From NCBI GenBank assembly GCA_029216955.1, contig JANAVB010010791.1:4757304-4821303 (forward strand): a stretch of 64,000 bases of DNA, in the 5' to 3' direction. Each line of letters begins with the position of its first letter. The stretch's first letter is position 1. Below, piece after piece: positions 12,694 through 24,752 of this stretch. The notes beneath the pieces are model-generated. The model was not told the DNA's origin. It was given only the letters and a program-made list of their open reading frames with translations, and did no database searches. This DNA is from Iris pallida (taxonomy: Eukaryota > Streptophyta > Magnoliopsida > Asparagales > Iridaceae). The position numbers were made by a program, and so were the translations under genes.

Positions 12694-13022
12694 ACATGAT
12701 GTATGGAACAATGAAATCCTTTGAGGGCAAGAGAGATCATAACTGTTGTAAGCCAATTTGGCAGATTCATTGGGCTATTGAAATCCTTTGTAATTTTGCT
12801 GCTTATTCAATAAAAAGATTGTTTCGTACACTCTGTATAACTTAAATATGACTCTGTTTTCTTCTATTGTGAATATTGAATTTAGATAAAATTTTAATGA
12901 TTTGAATCATCTAGCTATTTACGTGTGCAACTCCAGACTCGTATGGCATCATGCTCCAGCGAGGACGATCGATTCGGATGAAATCGATGAAAGGCGAGCG
13001 ATTCCCGGGTTGGGACTTGACA

Positions 13023-14512
13023 AAGTGGTATTAGGGCTCTAGGTTCGATTTTCTCAGGACACTATTTCGTTTCAATTCCAAAAGTTGCCTACCATGATCA
13101 AATGACTCCTGACTCTACTCGAAGCTGCACTTGATGTTCCACACAATAAGTCTAATTCAAAGTTGCGTAATTTTACCGCAAGTGTTTCAAAATTTACATG
13201 ATGTTGCCGAGTAAAAGTCATGAAACGTTGGTTGCATTAAGTGCAACGAGCCGTAAAATGTTTGTTGTTGTAAGTGCAACACGTCGTGAGATATGAATTG
13301 AGATATTGGTTGTTTCAATGCAACGGTCGATATAAATAATGTTAGTTGCATCTATATAACAAAAGTTGAGATGTTGTTGCATGAATGCAACAAAGTTGAT
13401 AAGTAAGATGATGCGTTGCATATAAACATGAAAGTTGATATCGAATGTGTTGAACGGATTCGAATATTGACTTGAGTGTCAAAAATAAAATGTTGTACGA
13501 GATGCAACGGGTGGAACTAATAATTGTAAACCGATATAAAAGAATCGGTTCAGTTGTGCACCGAACTTGAGTGGGCGAATGTATACATTGGCCGAGTTGT
13601 GTCGGATTTTGATTTTATTAAAAGTTACGATTGTGACAGGCATGATCATCGTGGGATGGTTAGATCGGAACAAATATTGATTCATACCAAGAATGACGCA
13701 AAAGAAATGACTTGATTCCCGAGTGTTATATGCCATACCACTTATACGATGACTGACTCGATTTCTGAGTGGCATATGTCATACCACTTATGCGATAGAT
13801 TGCATCGTCACATTGTGTGAATTATGGAAGGTTTGTCAACAAAAGATGAGATAATACCGAGACTCGATTAAAAATTTGTATGACGATATGTTGATGCAAG
13901 TGTTCTTGGAAATTGGTTAGAACGATCAGGTGTGGACTTGTATCAATGAATGATACATTAGACAGAAAAAATTATTAGTCGGTCGGATGATAAGACTAGC
14001 GAAACGATTATGCTTCGAGGCAATAATCAGACGGGATAGGAAACTTAAGTTATAATCGGGTCGCATGACTTGCGAACTCGATGAAAATGTCGGTCGATGC
14101 AAATTGTAATATAGTCGCATGAATTTGCAACTCGATGAAATGTTGGTTTATACAGATAATCATGCCTAGGAAAATATTTGGTGATATTGAGACAAAACAC
14201 ATTTGAGTATGACTAAATCGCGTAAAACTTAGAGGGTATAATCATATAACTCAAGGTTCGATGTTAGATAATCGGTAACTCGATTATGTGATCGAAGTAT
14301 AGTGGGATGCGGCAAATTGGGAAACAATGTGATGTATATAGAAAATGTTCATTGTGAACTTGAATGTATGCGATGTGAGTTAAGTTAACATCGATACAGA
14401 TTTAAAATTAACCCTCGTCCTATCGAAATTGATATGCTAGAATACGTAAGCACGATATAAGAATACAAAACGGAGCGGACCTATGATATCGAGATTTTCG
14501 TAAGTAGCAATA
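13023..14512 (+). mobile_element. Element F: non-coding interior, truncated on the right
   Basis: After the PBS there is no gag-pol similarity in any frame. From about 13225 to 13510 the words GTTGCA and TGCAAC alternate many times (for example GTTGCATTAAGTGCAAC), forming short imperfect hairpins. The interior is interrupted at 14513 by a minus-strand LTR; its remainder and the 3' LTR are not found. Confidence 0.6.
13026..13038 (+). promoter_or_regulatory. Primer-binding site of F, tRNA-Met-like
   Basis: TGGTATTAGGGCT lies three bases after the LTR end. It differs at two positions from the common plant Ty3/gypsy PBS TGGTATCAGAGCT, which pairs with initiator tRNA-Met. This supports the LTR boundary at 13022. 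Confidence 0.7.
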
Positions 14513-17018
14513 TGTAACGCCACAATCCAAAAATACGTAGGACTAGGATACGTATACATGCCAGTTATGTATCAAGTGCCCTCCAGCCCAGCTCGAATAC
14601 ATATAAGCTATATACATTGGGTCTAAAATGACAAGTCAACTATATCTCAATCCATAGATAATAATCCTAAGTGGGTACCAGTGCATTAATGCTTATCAAA
14701 TAATAATATATTGATGCAACTTGAAGATAAATACAAATAGATAATTTGTAATAAGGTTGGCCAGAATTTAATACAATCATCTGATAAGCCCATAACAAAA
14801 AAGTAAGCTTGTAAAACTAGGCTATACAGCTGAATTGTCATTATGAAATATTAAAGACAAAAGAATGATAAAAATACCATTATTGATACCTGAATCCTGG
14901 AGATACAATCGTCCACCAACCTATCATTCTATTCTAGCAGTCTCAACAGATATCTGGAATAAAACCAGCAATAATCTGGAGAAATCACCATGTATTAGAG
15001 GGATGTAGCATGATACATAAAAACATGCCAAATGTAACAGTAAATAACATGCATCGCAAGAGAAGAAAGTAAAACATGAAATAAATCAACAAAGTCGTCT
15101 CAATACCTTAACGCCATGGGATGCTCCCGATCTCGAAACAAAAGATAACTATCTACTACCGTAATGTCATGGGACACTCCCAGTCCTAGAGACGGTATAA
15201 CAGGTCGTTAACAAGTCTCTAACACCGTAACGCTATGGGACGCTCCCAGTCCTAGAGATGGAATAATTTGTCGATAAGGAGTCTCTATACCGTAATGCCA
15301 CGGGACACTACCGATCTAGAGATAACAAAGATGACTAGCAATCGATCTCAGCTACAGGTCAAGTCAGGTCAAACTCAATAGAATCGAGACTAAGGACTAG
15401 CAAATATCGTCACTACACTCATAAGAAATAAAGAACGACACATGGAGAACAAATAAGGAATGTGTACGTAAAATAAAAAAATAGCAGTATCATAAACATG
15501 AACAACACGTAATCAAGTATGACTGAAAAGAAATAGCAGAATAGAAATACATGAAAATAAACTGTACAATTTGGCAAGGTAAACTTACCTGGAATTTTGT
15601 CCAATCCGGGCTGAGACTGCGGTACCAGGGTCCGAACAAGTCTAAGCTTCCTAATGGTGCTATATCCCATAGAAATCTACCAACCCAAACAAACAACCAA
15701 GAATCACATATCTACAAAGGCATCCAATAAGTCCTTAATTTACAAAAATACTCTCTAAATAAAACTCTTGTTGCCAAAATCCCTTTATTATGGTTTTTTA
15801 TTGGAAATAGTTCTATTTGGAAAAATAATATATATTTTTAATACCATAAAATAGTAATATGGATCTTTCGAATGTCAAACTAATAATATAGGAGTCTAAC
15901 TTATTAACATATAACAAAATATGACCCATGGCTTAATCTTATCTCACTATTCAATTAGAAATGGGCTCTGGCCTGAAAAGCACCATCCTTGTTATTTAAG
16001 CTAATAGAAGATATCTTCTTAATTATACCTTATTATTGAAGGGCCATACTGTAAATTCCCATATTCAATCTTTTATTCATAAGTATTAACAGTAACACCA
16101 ATTCTTTATTTGTATGCTACAGTACCCATGTAATACATGGTACTATACCGTCTTTCTCTTCCTCTTCTTCTATCAACTATGTATATGGTGCAGTAGATGG
16201 TATTTATACCTACTTAAACACCCTTACAGCTAGCTCTTCCCTTTCTAATGCCTCTCAATGAGTAGTAACTGGTTCCTCAGAGCCGTCCTTCCTGGCGAGC
16301 TTGTCAACAGAACACTTGTGCTAGTTGGTGAGGATATGATGGTAGAGGATGTCATTGACTCAGATACAGAAAGCAGCGACTCGTCGGGTTCGAGAAGATG
16401 CTTCCTAGAGGCTTACAGCTTCGTACGACTTTGAAAGGCCACCAGCTTCGGTGGCCCGCGATGCTCAAAAAGAAGGGCTCAAAACCCTATTGTAACAAAG
16501 TTCGATGGATGTAAGGTAGTGGCATGCAGCGTAGCCAAGATTTGACGATGAAGTTCTGATCGGTCAAGCTGTTGGTCGGTCCATTGGTGGAACGAATGAC
16601 ACGGGGCATGGAGAGACATAGAAGCTCGGCATTACTGCTGTCGCAGATGCTGTGTAGCCGATGTTGCTAGTTCTCTGCTTTTCGAGTTTGACACACATTC
16701 AGGAAGAGAACTTTACGAACCTGTGTCGAAGGTAGGGCCTTGCGTGTAGTAAGAAAGGACCAGTCAGAGCAGGATTGTCGGCGGGATGGCCCCCAGCTGG
16801 TGCGCAGGTTGCTACTCATGTGTCCGTGATTCGAGTTCGTCAAAGCTTCGAGAAATTGGATGAGGCTTAGATGAGGACATGCAAAGACATAAGATTTCTC
16901 AATGTTGGTGCTTGGCTTGGCACGGGAATGTGATCTGTTGTCATGGCATTACGGCCGAAGAAGTGGCGGGGTCACTTGGCGAGCCCTACGCTGGTTGGCT
17001 CGTACGCAGAGGTACGGG
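14513..17018 (-). repeat. Minus-strand LTR fragment C', 3' portion
   Basis: It starts TGTAACGCCACAATCC. The first 200 bp resemble the left end of solo LTR C (43792 onward): both carry CTCCAGCCC, an ATATAAGCT / GTATAAGCT word and ACTATATCTCAATCCA. A further match is the AAACTTACCTGG word near 15582 against ATACTTGCCTGG near 44748. The GC-rich part (about 16250-17010) matches the GC-rich position in C. About 1 kb of the LTR is missing on the right, as if D inserted there. The right limit is approximate. There is no gene. Confidence 0.6.
15106..15316. repeat. Four-unit minisatellite in LTR C'
   Basis: Units of about 60 bp repeat a core ACCGTAATGCCATGGGAC followed by a CTCCC-AGTCCTAGAGA-type segment, near 15106, 15160, 15226 and 15288. 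The copies differ at several positions. It lies 0.6-0.8 kb from the LTR 3' end. Confidence 0.8.
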
Positions 17019-17888
17019 TGTAGAAGCTTTAAAAATATCAAAATAGTACATAGTGCCATTCACAGATAGTATACAACTATATCTATCAAATAACGCCTGG
17101 TATCAAATGGCTCATGGTATCAAATGGCGCCTGACATTAGATAGCACAGGCCACCACGTGGCGAGCTTACTTGAGAAGCTAAGTCGTTAGTCATAATGAC
17201 TGACAACGCAGCAGTTGAAGAAACTACTTCGAATCCCGAGAACGCGGCGCTTGAAGAGGATCCTGTCAAATCTGTCGTAATTGTCAGTTACTCCGCGCCA
17301 TTCATCAATGGCTAAGTGACCAATTCCATACAGACTCAATGCTCAACATATTTCGTAGTTGGCGCCAATCAACAGAATGCGCTATTCATGAACTGGCATC
17401 CAAAAGCAGTCAAAGATGATGTGGCACGCATGCCACTAATCTTGAAGAATGTATACATGACACTGTCCATGACCAAGCATATTCCTCTCACAGGACGCCA
17501 CGCATCCCATGTAGTTAAGCAACTGCTTGCGCAAATAGGTGAAACAAAACATGGTTCACCAAATAGTGCACAATCAGCATACTTTTATACTATGCGCCAA
17601 TCATTGTAACTGCCTGACAGTTATCCCAAAACTATATAAAATGAGTTACAAATCACTTCTCAAGGAAGAATTAATGATCATTGTCTTTTGACAAGAATTC
17701 TCGGCAATCTTTCGTAGCACGTTCAAGAGCTTTTCTCCTCAGATATCTCATAATCCAAGGGATAAAGTGATCGTCTTCTGATCAAATTTCTAAAGTTGTA
17801 CTTCCTCATAATCAAATTATACTCTTGTACTTTTCTTTCTTAGTTTGTAGTTAAGTTTTTCTAGAAAAACTTTTATTTTTTGTAAACA
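17019..17888 (+). repeat. Element D: probable 5' LTR
   Basis: The right end (TTTTTTGTAAACA at 17888) is firm because a PBS follows three bases later. The left end is a guess at TGTAGAAGC, 17019. TATATAAA at 17633-17640 is a plausible core promoter. A 97-codon open frame (17316-17609) has no recognised domain and lies inside U3. The 3' LTR of D is not in the window, so the start cannot be checked by comparison. Confidence 0.5.
17633..17640 (+). promoter_or_regulatory. TATA box of the D LTR
   Basis: CTATATAAA lies 248 bp before the LTR end, in a position that suits the U3/R junction of a short LTR. Confidence 0.5.
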
Positions 17889-19291
17889 AAATGGTGACTC
17901 TGCTGGGGACGACTTTCTCCTCTTACGAGAAGGTGACAACACAATGCGATGTTGCGTCGGTCGGCATGATACAAGAGACTTTTGTCGTCGAGTTTGACCA
18001 AATTGCTTATGAAGAACTGATTAACGACGGAGGTGCCAAGCGCGCTAGCACTACTGCTGCCAAAAACAAGGCACACACCATCTGGACTCCAAAGTCCACC
18101 TGTGTGCCAATGACCATTGTTGCTCCTCAAGACAAAGGAAAGCGCCCAATGGCCACTCACCACTCTTTTCCAGTGCCTGACTTAGTGGAAAACTCACTCG
18201 ATTGTGCCTCTGTTCCAATCAGTGCCAAAATACTTCTGAGTAGAAACTTCACTTCTCTTGGCAGAGAAAATCAAAATGATGCCAAAAAAGTAAGCTATGT
18301 TCAAAGTTCCCTTACTTCTGCCATAAGTGCCGTGCCAAACATGTTGTGCCAGTGTGCGCAGAACACCAAGGTATCCTGCCTACTCTATGCCAATTAGGCC
18401 AGCAATATGACCTCCCTACCCTGCCCATATCAAAAATTGAACAGGGAAGATTGAATGTGTCACAGACTATTGACAGTCAAGTTAGCCCTGACACTAACAT
18501 GCGCACTTACCTCAACAGGCGTAGGACAGAACTTCCTCAGCAATGTCATATGGCGCGATAAAAGACCCTGATGCAGTTTGCGCCAACCAGTAGTATGCGC
18601 ACAATGAGGGCTTTCAGGAACCAGAACCAACTCACATATGCTAGTGAACTCAGTAATGTCCTGTACACACAGGGCACACAAAAGATTAGGAATAGACATC
18701 ATATTCTTAATGTAATCAAATAGAGTTTGCATTCTTCTTCTTCTCCTCCTTATAAAGTAACAGATCTCCGAAAGCATATCATACAAAATTAGAAGATCAA
18801 AGACTCCCCTAGTGCAACAGTAACTTCATATAATGAATATCACTGTCACGAGATGGTAATCAAGTTTTGCTGTAAGATAGCAAAATAGCCTGTGTTTGAT
18901 CGTTTGAATTATGCTTGCTATTCTAATTTGATTTTGATAGATGAGGATGACCTGATGTTTGCTTCTACGAGTACAATGTCTCATAACACCGAGGGTGGAA
19001 GACCGCCGAAGACTTCACATAACTAACGTCGTTGCCATTCCCATGAGGCAGAAGTCATTCTCGCCCTCAAAACGTTCCGTGTTTGACCTTTTGAATCATT
19101 CTCGCCCTCCCAATATGACCCTGACATATGAGAATGAGTTGATGTTTGCTTCTGTCAATATGGCATTTCGTAACATTAGGGATGGAAGATGTCTGAGGCA
19201 TAATTCATCACAACCTTCGAGTCGACAATTCCATAATCAAGCTTTTGACTCCTCTGAAGGAGTCTACTAAAATACACGATCAAGAAGTCGA
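17889..19291 (+). mobile_element. Element D: 5' untranslated and gag-proximal region, degenerate
   Basis: A 168-codon open frame (17891-18397) begins inside the PBS, so its start cannot be real. It has no known domain, but Ogre-type elements do carry an extra ORF before gag, and a relic of one is possible. At 18959-19270 a frame contains SPSKRSVFDLLNHSRP, a string of the kind seen in plant retrotransposon polyproteins. No intact gene remains. Confidence 0.5.
17892..17909 (+). promoter_or_regulatory. Primer-binding site of element D
   Basis: TGGTGACTCTGCTGGGGA starts three bases after the LTR end. It resembles the TGGCGACTC(C/T)GCTGGGGA primer sites I recall from Tat/Ogre-type plant Ty3/gypsy elements. 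The exact tRNA partner needs a tRNA comparison. Confidence 0.6.
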
Positions 19292-19784
19292 GATTTCCTC
19301 AGTCAAAAGAGTCTTCCCGATTCTGACCCCGAGGGTATCCGTTTACTAGACTTTGATTTCGATAGCGAGACTCTGATCGACCTATTCTATCTACCAGCTC
19401 ATCTTCAGTATCGAGAGAAGTGTCTGCTTTATGTGACAAACAAAGAACAAGACGCTTCCAATTCTGCTAGCCAAGAGTAAAGAATCGTTGCCTTTGAGGT
19501 TAATTTGAAAGCCATGGCTGACATGGTTACAAGCATGCATACAGTAATTATGACACAATATGCTGTTCCACCAATTATGAACCCAGTTCTAGCTCAAGAA
19601 CATGCAGCAGGTTCTGTAGCTATCAACACTAGCCCTGGAGTATAGTTTTCGCTAAATACTACCATCCTAAAGGCCATACACCTTCAAGCACTGGTCACTC
19701 CAAGTCACTCTGGTGCTGGGGGTGGTACTTACCATGCGGTTCCTCTTCCTAATCCTTCAAATCAATCTGCTGATCTTTAAATAC
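19292..19784 (+). pseudogene. Element D gag pseudogene, N-terminal piece
   Basis: One frame runs from DFLSQKSLPDSDPEG to the CACTA insertion, with in-frame stops (after ASNSASQE, after NTSPGV and just before the insertion). A segment like KAMADMVTSMHTVIMTQ resembles the coiled-coil region before the capsid domain. If the CACTA element and one TAC copy are removed, this frame runs directly into the capsid-like frame at 32597, which ties the two pieces together. Confidence 0.7.
19782..19784. repeat. Left target-site duplication of the CACTA element (TAC)
   Basis: TAC directly precedes the CACTA terminus and is repeated at 32594-32596. A 3-bp duplication is the rule for CACTA transposons. Confidence 0.9.
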
Positions 19785-19814
19785 CACTACTAAAATCTGC
19801 TCAATTGGTGACAT

Positions 19815-20015
19815 AAATTTAGCGACGTTCGTAAAATGTCGCTAAATTGTGGACATTAGCGACGTATAAGTGAAACGTCGCTAACAGTTGCTACTAGCGA
19901 CAAAAATAGCGACGTGACAACAACGTATATTAGTTACATGAGCTAGTCGTCGCTATGACGTCGCTAATAGCGACTAAGTTAGTGACGTTAGTATGAATGT
20001 CGCTAAATTCTAATT
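19815..20015. repeat. Left subterminal repeats of the CACTA element
   Basis: TAGCGACGTT, TGTCGCTAA and close variants occur about ten times in both directions, followed by CT-rich sequence. In En/Spm such motifs bind the TNPA protein; that role is carried over from the family. Confidence 0.85.
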
Positions 20016-20164
20016 AAATTAAATTTCTCCACCCGATTCATTTCTTCTCAATCCATTTTACTCTCTCACTCTCTCCCTCCGGCGCTCTCACTCTCTCCGG
20101 TGACTCTCTATCTCTGAAGACTCTCCTCCGGTACGTGACTCCCTCTCTCTCTTTCTATTTTGGT

Positions 20165-20580
20165 TGTTCATGGTTGGGGGGTGCTGGTGGCTCGGGGGGA
20201 GGGGCAGGAGGGTACAGGTGGTTGGGGTTGAGGAATGGTTGGGGGTGGCTGGTGCGGTGGGGCAGGGGGGTGAGGGCGGCTGGGAGTGAGGAAGGGGGGC
20301 TGGAGGGAGGGAAGGGTTAGGGTTTGGGTTCGGGGTGGGTGTGTAGGGGGGAGGGGCGGGGGGTAAGTGCGACTGGGGGTGAAGGCGGGGGGGTTGTGGA
20401 GAGGGGAGGGTTATGGTAAGTGTTCGGGTTAGGGTTAGGGGTGGTTGGTGGGGGAGGGAAGTAGGGGGGTGGGGGGCTGGGGAGGGGGGCTGGTGGGGGA
20501 GGGGTTAAGGATAGGGTTCGAGTTAGGGTTAGGAGTGGTATAGGGGAAAGGGGTGCAGGAGGGCTGGGTCAGGGACACCG
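20165..20580 (+). other. G-rich tract inside the CACTA element
   Basis: About 400 bp are strongly G-biased on the plus strand, with dozens of GGG to GGGGGG runs separated by short loops and a few GGGTTAGGG words. It lies between the subterminal repeats and the TNPD gene. Open frames here, on either strand, are low-complexity and not taken as genes. Many four-run segments fit the G-quadruplex pattern. Confidence 0.8.
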
Positions 20581-20914
20581 ATAGTGCCGAAAATTTTGAT
20601 AATTTAGTAATAATTATTTGTTTTCCGATACTGAAAAATCTGATACTCCGATTCGAAACCACGTACCGATAGTGCCGATATTTGTAACACGTAGTTTTGT
20701 TGGTTGGTTAATGCCGTCATCTATTTTTCTTGATTCCGATACTCATAGGAATGGTCCCGAGTCACGACCGTACGTCGGGTTAGGACCTTCTTGCTGCTCG
20801 TGGGGTTGGGGGTCTGCTGCTCGGGGTGGGGCCCCTAGAGGGCTCGCAGTATATATGTATGTATGTAGTATGTAGTATATTCATTTTAGTTTTGAAGTTT
20901 ATTCATATTTGCAG

Positions 20915-23900
20915 ATATCTAGAAATAGCTATATCCATGTATCTGCTAGTCCGTTCGTTGATGTACAATTGCATTCGAGATGACAGGTGCGGTGTACGAG
21001 ATGAATACATCGCCGGAGTAGAACAATTTCTCTAATTCGCGAAGGCGTTTCCTCAATCCATGGACGACATGGACATTAAGTGCCCGTATACAAAATATCG
21101 GAATATGAAGTTTCAAACAGAATTGGATGTGACGTATCACTTATACACAAAGGGTTTCCTTCCAAATTACTACCAATGGACCGCACACGGAGAGCTTGTA
21201 CCATTTGTATTCCAAGCAGAGCCTTATGTGGAGCCTTATATGAATGTCCACAACCAAACTGGTGTCGACAACGAGTACGTGAACATGGTCTTCGACGCTG
21301 CGGGGCCAAGTTTCGATCCATACAATCGTGACGCAGCTGAGGAGGTACCGAATGCCGATGTCGCAAAGTTCATGGAGTTGCTGGAGAATGCAAGGACTCC
21401 TTTGTACCCTGGCTGTGAGGACCATTCACCGTTAGAGGTGATCACTCGGCTCTTGAGAATAAAGTCTGACTCTAACATGTAGCAAGAATGCTACAATAGA
21501 GTGCTCGAGTTGATTACCGATATCTTGTCGGAGGGTGCCAAGTTACCGAAAGACTTCTACCGCTCTAAGAGGATGGTGAGATCCCTCTGGATAGGATACG
21601 ACAAGATCGATTGCTGTCAGAACGGATGCATGCTTTACTACAAAGATCACAAGGATGCAGAAGTGTACATATTCTGTGGTACTGATCGCTACAAGCCAAC
21701 CGCTGCAGACAAGTCTAGAAGACCGACTGCTTCATTGCACTACTTGCCGTTGTCGCCGCGATTGCAGAGGTTGTTCATGGTAAAAGAGACTGCCGAAAAT
21801 ATGAGTTGGCACAAGCGACAACAGATCGAAGGAGTGTTGGATCACCCATCTGATGGAGAAGCGTAGAAGCACTTCGATCGAGCATATCCTAATTTCACTT
21901 CTGATGTGCGTCATGTAAGGTTGGGGCTCTGCTTTGATAGTTTCACCCCCATTTGGTCTTTCAGGCTCCCAATATTCATGCTGACCGGTAATCCTCACTC
22001 CGTACAACCTACCGCCTTGGATGTGCATGAAGATACCTTACATGTTCTTAACTATTATCATCCCCGGTCCGAACAACCCAAAGAGGAACATCGACATATA
22101 CTTACAGTCGTTGATAGATGAGCTGAAGCAGCTATGGGAAACTGGGGCGTGCACGTATGATGCTTCAAAAAAATAGTATTTTCAGATGCGGGCAGCACTA
22201 ATGTAGACAATCAAAGACTTTTCGGCTTATGGAATGTTATCTGGATGGAGCACTCATGGTCGGCTTTCATGTCCATATTGCATGGCCCGCACTAAGGCTT
22301 TTCGTTTGAGACACGGAGGAAAGCCATGCTTTTTTGATTGTCACCGGCAGTTCTTGGTGAAAGACCATCCGTACCGTAGGAACAGAACTGCTTTCCGTGC
22401 CGGAGCTATGGAGAAGGGCGATCCACGCCAATGTGGTCCGGAGAGGACACATGGAAGCAAGTAAAAGAAATCTCAAGTGCTATTAAAGATCCTACAACGA
22501 GCAGCCGTTGCGAGGGATTTGGCGAAGATCATAACTGGACCAAAAGGAGTATATTCTGGGATCTGCCATATTGGAGCACAAATCTAATTACACATAACCT
22601 TGATGTCATGCATATCGAGAAGAACGTGTTTGATAACATAATTAATACTGTAATGGACATCAAGGAAAAGACAAAAGACAATCAGAAGGCTAGATTGGAC
22701 TTAACCAAAATATGCAGACGCCCTATATTACACATGATAGACAACAGGAAGGAAAAGCTTTTGTGGTCTAAGGCAATCTACTCGCTGGACAAGGAGAACA
22801 AAGTGAGACTTTATAGATGGATCCAGAACTTGAAACTTTCGGACGGATACGTCTCCAATCTAAGAAGATGTGTCGACATAATGGAGTGTAAACTGACCGG
22901 AATGAAGAGCCACGATTGTCACGTATTCATGGAGAGGTTAATTCCTGTTGCATTTCGGGAATTATTACTGCCGATAGTCTGGGATCCATTAACAGAGCTT
23001 AGCATATTCTTCAGAGATCTTTGTTCTTGCAAGTTGCTCGTCGATCGTTTAGAGAAGCAAGAGAAGGACATTGTGGTAACACTTTACAAACTTGAGAGAG
23101 TTTTTCCTCCTGCATTCTTCGACTCAATAGAGCATTTGCCGATTCATCTTATCCATGAGGCACTTGTTGCTGGACCTGTCGGTTATCATTGTATGTACCC
23201 GTTCGAGCGACAGTTGAACCACCTCAAGAGGAAGATGAAAAATAAGGCACGGGTGGAGGGTTCTATTTGTGAAGCATATGTCCTTGAGGAGATTTCAAAC
23301 TTCTGTTCCATGTATTTTTAGCCTCATATTGCTACAAACAGAATAAGAGCTCCCAGAAATGACGACGGCTATGAAGTTGGTATTGAGGCAAAGCTGAAAG
23401 TATTTACTGCCTACGAAAAACCATCTGGTAAAATGAAAAAAAGATATCTAAATGACAACGTGGTTAGCGCTGCAATGTTATATGTATTGCTCAACTACGA
23501 CGAGGAAGAAGTGGACAAGCTAGAGGGGTAAGTAAAATTATTTTGCGTGCTTCGTTGCTTTTCAATATAACTAATATACCTATCCTTCGTTGCTTTTCAG
23601 CATGTTTAAGGATGAGGTAACGTCCAACAATCTGTACGCAACCGAGGAGGAAGTAGAACAACAAATGAGACTTTATTTTCCTTTTTGGTTGAGAGCATAT
23701 GTACGGATATCTTCACAATTTACTTTTTCTGTACGTATATACTTGCACAGAATAATTAAGTTAGCATCATTTATTTGGTATTTAGGTTGATCGTTCGGAG
23801 GCAATCCTTGAGAATGAGTATATTAAAACTCTAGCCAAGGGACCAATTTATCAAGTGAAGACCTGGCAAAGTTACTGCGTAAATGGCTTCAGGTTCAAGT

Positions 23901-24502
23901 CAACCAATGCTCGAATAAGAGACGACTTCTTGGATTTGGATTCTATGAAGAATAGTTGTTTGTGCATAAAATCTTCAAACTACAAAGACGTTGACCCAGA
24001 CAATGACTTCTTTGGCGTCTTACGGGAGATTGTGGAACTGACATACAACTATGCTATAGAACCTTGTAAGATCGTCTTGTTCAGATGTGACTGGTTCGAT
24101 CCGATCCAAGGTCAAGGTTGGAGAGTTGACAAACATGGTCTTGTTGACATAAATTATCGCCATTGATATCAAGCTTATGAGCTGTTTGTTCTAGCAAGCC
24201 AGGCTCAGCTAGTTTACTTTACCAGCTATCCAAAATGAGAAGCCGGGAGATCAGATTGGTGGGCAGTCTGTAAGACTAAAGCTCAGAATACCTTCGATGT
24301 CGATGAGGTAGCTTATCAGGAAGGCGAACTACCTCTTATTACAAATATTATCGATATGGACTTAACGGAAGTTCCTCATGACATGTTTCATCAATTGGAA
24401 GAGGTAGAAGTATTAGAAGAGGAAGAGGAAGTTGATAGAAGTGAAGAGAGAGAAAGACGAAGAGGAATAGGAAGAAGAAGAAGAGGACTCGAAACAAGAT
24501 GA
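20915..24502 (+). pseudogene. CACTA TNPD-like transposase pseudogene (Transposase_21)
   Basis: It encodes a degenerate TNPD-type transposase, which in intact elements cuts the CACTA ends. Reading order: a Transpos_assoc-like N-terminal domain (RSLMYNC... EYIAGVEQFL, stop, ...KCPYTKYRN ... WTAHGE, about 20958-21190); a DDE region of Transposase_21 with LPPWMCMK and PGPNNPKRNIDIYLQ (about 21500-22600) and HNLDVMHIEKNVFDNIINT (about 22594-22650); a DUF4218-like segment (GMKSHDCHVFMERLIPVAFR to NKARVEGSICEAYV, about 22900-23280); and a DUF4216-like end (FFGVLREIVEL, VLFRCDWFD, about 24010-24110). Introns are inferred at 23528-23600 and 23701-23785. Stops occur near 21033, 21480, 21864 and 24164, and the frame changes near 21950 and near 22440. 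The two cysteines of the usual CPCxxC motif in the N-terminal domain read as tyrosine. The true start is unclear; 20915 follows a TTGCAG acceptor. Confidence 0.9.
22431..23321 (+). pseudogene. Longest open piece of the TNPD transposase (296 codons)
   Basis: This is the only uninterrupted stretch of the transposase and the longest open frame in the window. It holds the end of the Transposase_21 domain (WTKRSIFWDLPYW, HNLDVMHIEKNVF) and most of DUF4218 (KSHDCHVFMERLIPVAFREL, FFRDLCSCKLLVDRLE, FPPAFFDSIEHLPIHL, YPFERQLNHLKRKMKNKA). The listed ATG is an internal methionine, not a natural start, because the protein begins 1.5 kb upstream. After the stop near 23321 the frame goes on with PHIATNRIRAPRNDDG to the first intron. 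Confidence 0.9.
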
Positions 24503-24535
24503 ATATTCAGAAGATGATTGAATATGTTTAATTTT

Positions 24536-24633
24536 CAGATGTAATATGGTTTACTTTTATTATTTTTCAGATGTAGTATGGTTTACTTTTGTTTTTTTTA
24601 GATGTAGTATGGTTTACTTCTGTATTTTTTCAG
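24536..24633 (+). repeat. Three tandem copies of a 32-35-bp unit between the two CACTA genes
   Basis: CAGATGTAGTATGGTTTACTT and a following T-rich tail occur three times. Each unit ends in a TTTTTCAG- or TTTTAG-like acceptor sequence just before the first recognisable codons of the TNPA-like gene. Confidence 0.7.
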
Positions 24634-24752
24634 ATATAGCTCGGCGTGGATCCTTTGGTTCTGGTGCTGGTGGGAGTCGACGAGTCCGACAGTTTCGATC
24701 TACCACTACTGTCGACTCGTCATCCCCCTGCACTCCAGTATACACTAGCAGT

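Larger units (their letters stand above)
10686..13022 (+). repeat. Element F: 5' LTR (2337 bp)
   Basis: It starts TGTAATGCCCCGCAC and ends GGGACTTGACA, immediately before a PBS. It contains TATATAAG at 12686-12693 and AATAAA at 12809-12814 in the expected order, which fixes the direction. It also carries four short palindromic repeats near 11336-11528 and a purine-rich run at about 11690-11815. Open frames inside are on the antisense strand or short, without known domains. The 3' LTR of F is not in the window. Confidence 0.75.

Noticed and set aside
17891..18397. A 168-codon frame that could be an Ogre-like extra ORF
   Set aside because: The first methionine lies in the primer-binding site and no similarity is recognisable; kept only as a degenerate region.
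20424..20545. GGGTTAGGG words resembling telomere repeat
   Set aside because: Only two or three units within a G-rich tract, not the plant TTTAGGG array; similar single words occur in LTRs near 39290 and 59070.
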